Shown here piece by piece: positions 43,801 through 55,800 of a stretch of 64,000 nt of DNA. Made by a program: the position numbers and the translations under genes. Within the stretch, counting starts at the first letter, position 1. Each line of letters starts with the position of its first letter. The DNA comes from Euglena gracilis (Eukaryota > Euglenida > Euglenophyceae > Euglenales), in NCBI GenBank assembly GCA_039621445.1, contig CP154956.1, positions 69,309,649 through 69,373,648 of the forward strand, given 5' to 3'. Below the pieces are notes generated by a model. It was not told where the DNA came from. It made no database searches and saw only the letters and a program-made list of their open reading frames with translations.

Positions 43801-46800
43801 CAGAAAACACCGAGCACAAGGCTTTCCTTGCATGCGCTCCTCGGTGGTTTCTGTCTTCAGGACCGGGAAGGGGTTAGGAAGGTTATCCATGACGACCGAG
43901 GTGGCAGCTCCCTCCGGTGCCGGCGGCGCAGCAAAGACCGCCTCCCGGTACTCGGCCTTCTTGGCCTCCAGGTAGCGCTCCAAACTGTACTGCTAACAAA
44001 TCACCGGCTCCTGAGAAAGTTGGTGGTTAGCAATCACATAAAAGTTGAACACATAACCTCGTCACTGGAGTTCTCATCGACGACGATGGGTTCACCACGA
44101 TACAGAACAGTGCGAGGACGTTTTGCACGAGGCTGCAGCGGAAAATTTTGGTATTATGAAGGAAAAAGTGTTCTTTACCTGGCGAGGTGCATCCAGGGTT
44201 TGATATAAGGAGGGCGTACATGGTTTAGGTGGGGGGTGTCCCCCCCCCCTTCTGGCCCGCAGGGGGGGGTCCGGACCACCACCCCCCCCACCTGCCAGGG
44301 GGGTCCGAACCGTCTTTCTTGATATAAAGGCACCTGTGGTCAGGCATGTTTTCCATTTAGGCTGTGTTTATAGCAACATGGCTTTAGTCAAAGTCTGTGT
44401 TTCTAAACACAGACTTTGGCATGCCAAAGTCTGTGTTTGGAAACGCAGACTTTGACCTAAGTCTGTGTTTCTAAACACGGACTCCGACCTAGAAAACCGT
44501 GTTCACAATATTTGGACCCCAAAACATCCCAATGATGCAGAATGGAGAGGACACTTTTGGGGGGGGGTCAATCTTTGGGCTTTGGCGCCTTTGGCGCCAA
44601 GAGAAAATGGCCACTTTGAGGGGGGGGGACAAATTTGCTAAAATGGCCATTGTGAGGGGGGGGGACACTTTGGGGGGGGGTCAATTTTTGGGCTTTGGCG
44701 CCTTCGGCGCCAAGAGAAAATGGCCACTTTGAGGGGGGGGAACAAATCTCTTATATGGGGGGGGGCATGGTAGGCGCATTTGGCGCCCAGAGAAAATAGC
44801 CACTTTGAAGGGGGGGGGAACAAATTTGCCAAAACGGCTTGTGAGGAGGGGACACTTTGGGGGGTCAATTGGACACTTTGGGGGGGGGGGGGCTTTGGCG
44901 CCTTCGGTGCCAAGAGAAAATGACAACTTTGAGGGGGGGGGGGGAGAAATTTGTCAAAAAACTTTGGCCACTCTGAGGGGGGGCACTTTGAGGGGGGGGT
45001 GAGGGTGTTAATTTTCCTCTAAAAATTTTTTTAAGCCCTCGAAAATTTTTTCATTCAAATGTGAAAGAAAATGACTCAAAACCCACCCAAATGCCTTCCA
45101 AAACCCCCATTCGGGGGTTAATTTGGCAGTGTGTGCAAGGCAAGGATGGCCGAGTTGTGCTCCCTAATGCACTCCGATACGCGATAGTCGGCCTACGGCC
45201 TCTTCCGGGGGGGGGGGGGGCTGCCGCCCCCCCCCCCCCCAGACCCCCCCCGCCCAAAATAACAAAATCCCCTTGTGTGTGCAAGGCAAAGATGGCCGAG
45301 TCGCGCTTCGTAATGAATGTAGTCTTGTGTGTGCAAGGCAAGGATGGCCGAGTCGCGCTCCCAGGCTATGGTAAATGCTATGGTTTCATATAACAGGCCC
45401 AAAGAGAATATATTACCCGAAAATTTTTGCAAATTGACCCCCGAATGGGGGTTTTGGAAGGCATTTGGGTGGGTTTTGAGTCATTTTCTTTCATATTTGA
45501 ATGAAAAATTTTTGGAGGGGGGGGCTTAAAAAAATTTTAGAGGGGGGTGGACATAAAATTGGTGGTCGGAGCGACTAGTCGCTCCGACCACCAATGGTCG
45601 CTAGCGACCCTAGTGACTAGTCGCTAGCGACCACCAAAAAGTCCATCACCAATTTCTCCCTCGGGGCTGCCAAGATCTGCCCGGCGGCCACATATTCTCA
45701 TTCCGAGGTTTCCGGCCGTCCCAGATCTGTGCAGCGGATCCTAATTCAGCTTCGCTTTGTCCCAAAAATCTGTGGTCAGTCTGCCGTCCGTCGTCGAGGT
45801 TGAGAAACACAGATTTTGACCAAAGCCATGTTGCTTTATAAACACAGCCTTAAATAACTGCGTCTTAAACGCAGACTCTGACCTGAGTCTGCGTTTCGAA
45901 TCCTTGATATAAAGGCTCCGTGCGGATTTCCGGTGGTCGCCGTCGTGGTGGTCGGCCCGACCTGTGGTGGTGCTCGACCGACCTGTGGTGGTCGGGCCGA
46001 CCACCATTTTCCCGCAATACCCCCCCCCTTTTGAACTTTTAAGCCCGTCGGTGGCTAGTCGGTGGGCATAAAAATGGTCTGTGGTGGGCCAAAATCACCC
46101 GGAAATGCATTTATGGGCAGTTCCCCCCCAGGACCCTGTCCTGTGGCGGTCCTGGGGGGGGGGTCCTCGGGGGGGTCATTTGGAGGGTCCTGGGGGGGCG
46201 CTCAGGGGGGGGGGAAATTGATATCCGCAATTTTTCCGCAATTTCCGCAATTTTTCCGCAATTTTTTCTCATTTTTTTTTCCGCAGGATTTTTTTCCCAC
46301 CACCGAAGATGGAAGATGCAATGAGTTCAAGCCATTCTTCAAATGGATCAACAGGTGTGCTATTGTGTTTTGTTGTTTTTTCCCCCCCAGTTTACCAATT
46401 TTTCTCACAGGTGCACCACTGGTCACAGGATTGGGTGCGTCCCACCTGTGCAAAAAACATCAAGCGTGTTGATTTGTGCTCGCCTGCATCGACGTGGGTG
46501 TTGCGGTGTTCTGAACCTCACAATTGAAAATTTTCTAAGTCCCCTCAGACAGAAATGTGTATACCCGATATCAATTTTTCCGCAATTTTTCCGCAATTTC
46601 CGCAATTTTTCCGCAATTTTTCCGCAATTTTTCCGAAGGCCTCCGACATCAATTATTCCCCCCCCCCTGGGCGCTGGGGAGGGTCCTGTTTTTCCCCTAT
46701 TTTTGGCAGAAATTTTGCAGCACAAGTTCAGGTTATTTTGAAGTGGGTACCGCCCCCCGGTGGGTCCTGGGGGGGGTCCTGGGGGGGGGAAACTGGCCAT

Positions 46801-49800
46801 GACTCTCACGAGAGGCAGAAAACTCCCCCCTCCACCCCCATCCGAAGTTTTTTTTTCAGGGGGGTTAAAAGTCGGTGGTTGACTCATTAGCACATCAGAG
46901 TGGGTATTTCGCCGACTTGTCGGCCAACTGGCTCCCCCCCCCCTGTCTCGCCGACTAGCTGCCGACCAGGCCGACCGACCAATTGGCGTCATCGGTCGGC
47001 CGACCAAATGGGTTGTCAGCCGACTGGTCGGCCGACTTGCCAGCCCCCCCCTCCAGCCTACCACCAACTAGTTGAAGGGTCGGTTTTTGACTGCTTTTCG
47101 GTACAGTAACAAAATATCCGCAGCTCACCCAGCCTGGCAACTGACACATGCATTACACTGCTGTCCCTGCAGACGACCCCTTCACCGCTAGCCAGGGAGA
47201 ACATTACCGCCTCCTCACTGGAGAGGAGGGTGTCCACCTCCTGCTCAAATCCCAGGCGGGTTTCCGCCTGCTCGGGTGCTTGCTGTCCCGGCGCAGCAGT
47301 CACAGCTTCCTTTCAACCTGTCCCGCCCAACATTCAAACATTGTGCCGCCGACACCGACCACCGACACCGACACTTCGGGACACCAAAACATCACAAACA
47401 CAACCCATTGCGACAGCAACAAGCTCCACGCAGGTTCCGCCCAAACCACATCTGCGCGGAAACCCGCGCAAAGTAAAAGCGGAGTAGGCGGATAACCGCC
47501 CACTAATGACGTCTCAAAATCTCCTCCCTCTCCCCCAAACTTGTTCATTAACAACTTCACGTAATGACCGATTTCGAGAGGTTTCAGCGCATTCCCACTT
47601 CCCGCTCCCACGTGTCATCCACAAACATGAACTGTTCTTCTTCTCAAACCCTTCTGCGCGGGTTTCCGCCTGAGGGATCATCCCTTCTTTACGCGCTAAA
47701 CCGCCTAACCTCATTTTTACCTTTATTCCCAATTCAGTCCCCTCCGTTAAGGCAACATCTCTTCATCACAAAAATAAATTTTGCGCGGTTTACCGCCTAA
47801 AACATCCCTTCCAGAAATTATGGCATCTTTTGGGCAGTGTTGTGTGTTCACCTCCCCAATCACTGGACCTCGGGTCTCACGAGAGGTTCAAAAATGCGCA
47901 GGTTGCTTAAGCGGTTGCCTCTTCTTCACCTGCCACACCGTGTCACCCCCCCTCCAGAGGTGGGGTCCGGTAGCATCGCCAAACAACCAGGGCTCCGGAG
48001 GCCAGGTGTTCTCCAGCTGTTTTCTGTTTTTCAAAATTTCAGGGCGTTCCAGGGGGGTGTTTTCCAAAACCCCCCTAAAACGACCACAAATTTCCAAAAT
48101 CACCACTTTGTTAAAATGCCTAAAATGGACCCTAAACGACCCAAGTTTTTGTGGTGGTGCCACCCTCTCAAAATTTTGAGCATAAAATGGTGGGGTATCG
48201 TAAGCGGAAACCCGTGCACTTCAAACGCACAGAAATTGAAAAAAAATTTGGGCAATTTGCGCCGCCTAAGTATGATGGGCCCTCCCGCTGCTCACGGTGC
48301 GGCCCGCATTTAACCCGGATTCGAGAGGCAGCATTGGATCAAAACGTTCTGGCTTGGGGTACCCCCCCAAACTGTCTTTCCCACCGCACACACAGTCCTG
48401 GGGTTCGGAGGGCGCAATCGATGGGGGGCGTCGCCAGGCCAGAGCCCGCCACTGTGGCAGCGCCACGCCGGCCTCGCCGGCTCGCCCACAACACCATCTC
48501 CACCACGGACCCGGCGGCCATGCTGGGGGCTGGCACGGCGGGCATCACCGTTGAGAACGGGGCCTTGCCGGAGATCGCCCACAACGTGATCCAGAACTAC
48601 CACGTGGGGGTGCTGGTCCGCAAGACAGGGGGCAGGCAGCTCCCTGACCCTGGCAAGCCCGTCCAGGTGGCGTGTGCATGTGCTTCTCAGGGTCACTTGA
48701 TACCGTGTTTGGGCCAGTTTCGACACCTAAAGGGCCATAAATCTCCGCCCTAATCAGGGTTTCGGACAAAGGCAGCGGCTTGGGCCAGAGTTTTAGGGGG
48801 GCTTGGGGGGGGGTGCTGCAGTCCCCTCCCGGCTCCCTCAAAACTCTTGGCCCAAACACAGTTTTTGACCCCCTCTCTGCTCTTATGCCCAGGTGGGTGT
48901 GCGACCATCCATGGGTCAAAAATAAAGGAAAATGAATGAAACCTGCACTGGAATGAGGTCTGTTTGAATTAACGCAACCTTGTTCACATCGTGTGTTTAG
49001 GTGTGCTAACACACATGTTGACATACCCCCTTTTTTTTAAGAACAAGCAGCAATCACATATGCATCGATCTTTATTGTCCTCGTGAAAACGACTGAGGCC
49101 CAGATCCACCCGTCTCTTGCCGGGTTCGCCCCTCGGCCCCAGCGCCAGCGGTCGCCTCACCGCACAATGGACGGGGAGGGCCTGGGGCCGACGCAGGGGC
49201 ATCTGCGCGGCAACTTCATCCGCAACAACGTGACCGGGGTGCAGGTGGAGGCCGGCGCCAAGCCCCTGCTGGAGGCCAACTTCCTGTGGAACAACGAGAC
49301 CGGCGTGCACTTCGCCGCGGGCGGCAACGGCATCCTGCGGCAGAACTGCCTCTTCGGGACTGCCACCGCCTGCGTCGGTGTTGCCGGTCCGGGCCATCCC
49401 CACTGCTTTCCTGGAGCTGTGTTGTGTATAAATATCTGTATTTTTTAATGTGTGTGTGTGTGTTGTATTGTTTCATGTGTATGTGTATGTGCACGTGTGT
49501 GTGTAAGTGCATGTGTTCACAGATTCCTTCAGTCAGTTTCGAGGACTGCAAGGGAAGCAAATGTTCAGCAGCCTGGCATGATGGATTGGTCTTTCATTTT
49601 CACCAGACAAGCAATTGTTTCATTGGGCATGGCCCGGGGCTCGTCTCCGGACGCAGCAACCCCCACTGCTACCGCAACGTGTTCTTGGCAGCGGACGGGG
49701 AGCGGGTTGGGGTGTCAGCTCGGGGCCAGGCCATCAAATTGGACTGGCGGGTTGGAGGTATTCTGTTCTGTTCAGGGCGAAGGTGACAGTTGCACAGAAA

Positions 49801-52800
49801 AAATGGTCCGTTTTGTCTTGTTCTTCTTTGTCAAATTGGACAACTTTTTTTGGACCATTCAGTTAGTCAGGTAACTTGAAACTTTCTGTGATACCACAAA
49901 CGTCGTTGGTGTTAGCGAGTCACAGTTCAGCTCCCCCCCAAAAAAATTGTCACCCGACAAGTCGCTTGCAGGCCTTTGGTGACAACTCAGGTCAATTGTT
50001 GTGAGAGGTTGCGGTGTTTTCATGAAACAGGGATGCTGGAACGACATTCCTTTGGCTTCTTCAAAGAATGGACGCTTCGTTTTTCCTTTACTTTGGAGGA
50101 ACAAGTGCGCTCTGCCCAGTCCCTGCCAGATGGTCTGTTGTGTGAGGTGCACAAGTGTGTAGGGTCGGATGTCGCAGGCAGGTCCGCCGGTGATTTGGGA
50201 GCGGGGGATTTGAGGGCTCATTTGTCATTTGGCGGCCTGCCAGGGACTTCGGGGTGGGGCTGTTCGAGCACAATGAGCTGGTTGGAGGCGGGGCGGCAGC
50301 GTTCCAGGTGGTCCGGGGTGGTCGCCCCAACGTGGCCCAGAGCCCAGCTGGCCCTTTCGCTCCCCCCCCCCCGCAGTGAAGCCCATGCCCCTCACCCCTC
50401 CACACGTGTATGTGTGATCTTGGGTGACTCACACGTGACCCTGGCGGCTCTCCAGGCTCAAGTGGTTGGCGGGGGGCAGCGTGGCCCGGTTGTGCCGCTG
50501 GGCGCTGGTGGGAACCGGAACTACATCAACGGGCCGTGGGGCAAAGGGGTGGAGGTCTCCGACGAGGGGCGGGGGAAGTACGTCGCGAACCTCATCACCC
50601 ACGCCCGCAGCGCCGGCATCATGACCGCCGAGGGGCATCCCCCAACCCAGCCCCCAACCGTCCAATGTTCCCTTGCCCCCCCCCCCCCGAATTGAAGGAA
50701 CGGAAGGTGCGTCAAACAGTGCGCGGATCGGTCCACATACCGCACAGTGGGGAGTCCTACCGAGTCCCACCATTGGCCCTCTTCCGGTGGAGGCGCCCCT
50801 CTGCCCCAACCCGAGCACGGCCCCGACGTTCGAGGCCAACGTGGTGGCGTTCGCCGGGTTCCGCGGGCTGCACGTGCTGGGCAGCAAGGGGACCTTCGCC
50901 CGCAACCTGCTCATGCGCAACAGCCTGGTGCAGGTGGAGTGCAGCGGGGCCGAGGCGGACCCCGTGCTGCAGGGCAACACCATCTGTGACGCCGCCCACC
51001 GGGGGGCCGGCGTGGCAGGTGGGGACAGGCCGTATTTTAGTCGGGTGCCAACCCCAACCCTGCCTGGGCAGGCACTCCAAGGCACTCCAAATCCGACCCC
51101 CCCCCCCGGGGGGGGGTAGGGCACACGGCCAAAAGTGCCCCAGCACAGACCCTGGCGCCGAATGCGCCGGGGAGCCAAAAATTGCTTGAATCCTTGATGC
51201 ATGTTCGCTCGGAACTCCTGCCTCGTGTGGACACTGCTATTCAAGGAGCACTGGGGCCATACATCTCTCTAAGGTTTTGCGAACCCCCCGGGGGGGGGGG
51301 CGGCTGCAGCCAGCCCCGATTTGGGCCCAGCCCAGCCGCAGCAGCACCCCCGGGGGGGGGTGCTGCTAGCCCAGCTAGCCAGCCCCTTTTTTGGGGGTCC
51401 AGTCCAAATTTTTTCGGCGCAAAGTGCCGAAATTTTTTGAAAAACTGTGTTCAAAAGTGGCCAAAAATGGGGTTTGGGGGGCGTTTGGGGCATTTTTGGG
51501 GGTTTCAGATGCATCATTTTTTCAAAACTGTGTTTTGCAGGTCATTTTTGGGCATTTTTCCGATTTCAGTCCAGCTCGCCCCGGTTCGGGTCCAGCCGGG
51601 GTCCAGCCCCCCCCCCCCCCCGGGGGGGGCGGGCTAGCCAGCCCAAATTTCTAGCCAGCCCAAATTTCTAGCCCTAGCCCAGCAACCCCCCCCCCCCGGG
51701 GTCCTTAAAGAGATGTATGACTGGGGCACCTCTACTGCGCAATTTGTGGCTCTCGGTTCCCACCAGGCTGTTTTTTACCAACCCCGGGGGGGAGGGGGGT
51801 CCGGAGTTCCTTGGGGTGCCTGCCCAGGCAGGCACTACCCCCCCCGGGGGGGGGGTCGGATTTCGGCCTGTGCCCAGGCACATTCCTTTGAAACATTTTT
51901 GGGCTCTAGAAAGCTTTCCAAAATTGTTGGTCTATATCCTCATGCGTTTTGGGGAGTTGCTTTCCTTACCATCCACGAGCATCCTCATTCTGTTTCCCTG
52001 AACCCAGTGCATGTACCCGAACAGTGAGCCTGCAGATCTCCAGGAGTGGAGCCAAAACTCCTGGCCTGCCCCTTTGGTGCGGCCGATGCCATCGGAGTGC
52101 TGTGCACGCTGAACAGCCGGGGCACGTACACTGCGAACATGCCTCCCCTGGCCATGCAGGACGCTGTCTGCAGGGTTTCCTGAGACTGGGATGGGCCACA
52201 CAGAGGTCACACAGAGGTCACACGTAGGTCACGCAGAGGTCACGCAGAGGTCACGCCGTGGGTGCATGCCGGCGAACCAGATCTTTGCCCACGGCATGCT
52301 GAACGTCAAGGTGGCCCAGCAGGCAGACCCGGCGTTCCTGCGCAACGCAATCCACACCTCCCGGGCGGAGGGCGTGCTGGTCGCCGAGGGCGGCAAGGGC
52401 CACTGGACGGAGAACGTCGTCTCGGACAATGCCGCCGCGGGCTTCGTGGTGCAGGGGCCAGGGAGGGGCCGTTTCCCACCACCCTGCTTGGATGGCAGAG
52501 GGGCGGGAAGTGTTCCGCAGCCTGGCAGCAATCTGTGGGGTGCTTTTCTGAAATTAAAGCATCTCTTTTGGTCTCAAGCGCTCTTCAGGGAAACATTTTT
52601 TTTTATGTTGATATCTCCCTGAGATCCTGTGTGTGTGTCTGTGCACGCCCCTGTGCGCTGTGTGTGCATTGGGTGCGCGTTGTGCGCACGTTTTGTGCGT
52701 ATGTGTGCTGTGCGCATGCCTGTTGTGTTGCAAATATTTTTTGTTTGAGCAACAGCTTTCTCTCTCCGCATGCCCCGTCTAACCTGCTGTCGGTTGTGAT

Positions 52801-55800
52801 TCGGCCACTGCCCACCTCCCTGTCCGCGGCAGGGCGACCCGTTCGTCAACAACAACCGCTTCGAGAACGGCCGCGGCAACGGCGTGTGGGTGAAGGCGGG
52901 CGGGCAGGGGCTGTTCCGGGACAACGTCTTCGACGCCAACCGCGGGGCCGGCCTCAAGGTCTCTGACGGCGGCGCGGGCCGCTTTGAGCATGGCCGGCGC
53001 TTGGTGTGCCCCCCCCCCCCAACCCAAGGGCCACAGCCCAATGAAAAGCAGTTTTGTTTGTTTGTTTGGGGTCATCGTTGGCCGCAGTTGGCCACGGCCA
53101 AACCAAAACTTTGCTGACCCCAGTTTTCTAAATTCAGTTGGGCCACGTCCGGCTGAACAGGAGGCAGCAGGTGCCGAGGGCAACACCATCTGCAAGAACA
53201 CCGCCGGGGGCGTTCTCATTTCGGCCAAGGGCAACCCGGTGCTGAGCGGCAACAGCATCCACGGCAACCCGACCGCCGGCGTCCTCGTCTCCGGAGGCAT
53301 GGGCATCATCGCCCGAGACTCCCCCTAGGAACCCAGGTCGGTTGGGAGCACACCGCCATCGGGGCAGACGAACACCCGCTCCATCCGGCGGGTCAGGGTT
53401 CGGCTTCTGGGGCTGGACAAATGGTGGGTGGGTCTCGCGTCCGAGAACAACTCCATCTACGGCAACCTGGCGCCGGGCATCGTGGTGGAGCTGCAGGGGA
53501 ACCCCACGGTGCGGGATGGCCAGGGGCGCCCTCTACAACAATGGGATTTTTTTTTCAGTGGGACGCTGTGGCGTGAGATTTGGTACCAGGCTTGTGCTTA
53601 GTCAGGTGCCCACCCAACGGGGGGGGGGTGCTAGGGGCAGGCACCCTATAGCACCCATCCTACCCCCCCCCGGGTTTTTGGGGGTGCCTGCCCACAGCAG
53701 GCACCCCTTCCGACCCCGGCACCTTCGGCGCCGGGGGCCCGAAAAAGGCCATTTTCAATGAAAAAATCTTGGGTCCCCCCCGGACCCCCCGTTCCATGGG
53801 GAGTTGGACTCACATCTTTTCATAAAAGAAAGAAAGAATATCAGCGATCATGTGCGCGTTGTGATTTCGTTCACCTGAAGCACCAGCCCTCCCCCGATTT
53901 CAACGGCTGGCGCCACCGCACGCTTCCTCCACCTGCCTTCGGGGCCTCTTCGCTGGTCTCTGAGCCTCCTGCCCGATGGCTGGCTCGGAGTTGGGCCCCC
54001 GCCTTCCCGGGGGCCCCTGCGGCCAACCACATCCACGACGGGCCGATGGGGGGCGTGCTGTGCCGGGACCGTGGCCTGGGCAACTTCTCCCAGAACCGCA
54101 TCCAGAACGCCGGGGCTGCCCCTCACACCCCTGTTGTGTGGGGTGGGTGGTGCTCTGGCGCACCCCTCTCGCGTCGAAATGACGGCTGGTTTGCGGGAGA
54201 TTTGCCTGGGTCGGGCCAAGCCCACCCGAAACAGACAACAAAACACACCCTCCTGGGGGTTGTCAAAAGAAGCCCACACGTGAGCGTTCAAGTGCGCATG
54301 GGTGTGCTCATTGGAATGCTGGCGTGGGGCTGCCCGCCCTCCAACCGCAGCCCGGGGGTCACGGTCACATCCGGCGCCAACCCGGTGTTCGAGCGCAATG
54401 TCATCTCTGACGGAGAGGACTGCGGGGTGTGCATCGGCAGCCTCGGCCGCGGCAGCTTCATCGAAAACACCATCCAGAAGAATGCGGAGGACGGTGTCCC
54501 GCCACGCCACTACTTCCCACAACCAAGCAGTGAATGAGGTGTGTGTGCAGCACACTGCCCAACAGCCTCGGATTGTGGAACCTTGGTGCACTGGCGTGTG
54601 TCACAGGGGTGCCACAGGAGATTGCTGCGGTCCCAACCTCCCCACGCAACTTGCACTTTTGTCGCTGTTGGACGTTGGTCGGCCTCACCCTGTGACCAAC
54701 ACGAAGTTCAGTGTCGCATATTTGACATTATCTGGGCCGCTGTCCAGCCATTGGCATTTCAGCGTCCTTTGAATACCACCCCCGTGCCCTCTTTGACGGC
54801 ACCCTTGTGCGCAGTGGTGGTTGTGCCGGCGGTTGCTGGCGGAGGCGGATGGCCTGTTCGTCCGCAACACGATCCGGGACGAGATCCATGGGGTGATGGT
54901 CCTGTCGGAAACTGCCCACGGCAAGCTGGAGAGCAACAGCATCCCTCAGCCCCCAGCACATACGCACCACTGACCATCCCCGTTCAAATACAAAAGGCGT
55001 TTCCTCAAATCAAATCCCTTTTTTGTTGGATTTCATGTTTTGCTGCTCCTTCATTTGCCAGTCTTGGGAACCCCCAGGAAGCAGTCAGGATCATTGGAAC
55101 CAGCCCACCCTGCAGTGTATGTGCCCATCAGGCCGACAGGCGGCAGTTTCCCGGGTGTATTGCGCCGGCGGTGCATCATTGCCCCCTCGGTTTAGTTTGC
55201 GCTTGGCTGCTTGGTCTTTTTTTGGTTGTACGTCATTCATGACCACCGCCGCATCGTGCTGAATTGTTGAAGCCTCCTTCCCCCCAGAACCCTGGGCTTG
55301 CGCTGGCGGGCTGGCCCCAGCCACTGCCTCATCACCAACGTCATGGTGAAGCGGGCCAGCCCCCGGCTCATCTTCTCCCGCAACGACATCTTCGAGGCCA
55401 GCGGGCCGGGGGTCATCGTCACGGGCGGCACGCCGCTCTTCCTGGGGAATCGCATCCACAACAACTCCAGCACCGGGGTCCGCCTCTACTCTGTCCGCTC
55501 GAATCCGACCGTGTCCATGGCCACCTCTTGGTACTGGCTCCGTGTGCTGTGGTCTTTGTGGATCCTTCCGCTGCTGTTTGTTCGTCTCCTCCAAAGATGC
55601 ACAAGCATTTGATTCATCGACATGCACTATTATTAGTATTGATCTTTGGCATTCCCAAGGCAGGCTCAACAAACACGTAAGTGGAGTCCTCGACATTTCC
55701 ATTGAGACGTTAGTTGTTGATTCCTGTGCATTCCGTTTTCATCATGCCACTGTCTGGCCGTGGCCCGGCCCTGATCTTCGCCAACAACAACGTGTATGGT

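Larger units (their letters stand above)
44359..45850. mobile_element. Nested inverted-repeat element, ~1.5 kb
   Basis: Positions 44359-44404 (GGCTGTGTTTATAGCAACAT ...) and 45802-45850 are inverted copies with a few mismatches. Just inside and outside are palindromes built from GTCTGTGTTT and AAACACAGAC. TTGATATAAAGGC occurs as a direct repeat at about 44320 and 45905. The interior holds the G-run tandem repeat and a smaller foldback. No coding sequence was recognised. Confidence 0.6.
41299..48271. mobile_element. ~7.0 kb element with terminal inverted repeats and subterminal palindromes
   Basis: The ends are 24-bp inverted repeats, 41299-41322 and 48248-48271, matching at 22 of 24 positions. 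Each begins ACTTAGGCGG and ends AATTGCCCAA. Both flanks carry ATG directly against the repeat, a possible 3-bp target duplication. Copies of a GCGG-N4-CCGC palindrome lie only in the outer ~460 bp on the left and ~1 kb on the right. This arrangement is known from DNA transposons (for example CACTA/EnSpm and Mutator-like), in which transposase binds subterminal repeats. No transposase was recognised; the interior is filled with foldbacks and G/C-run repeats. The element sits wholly inside one beta-helix intron. Confidence 0.7.
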
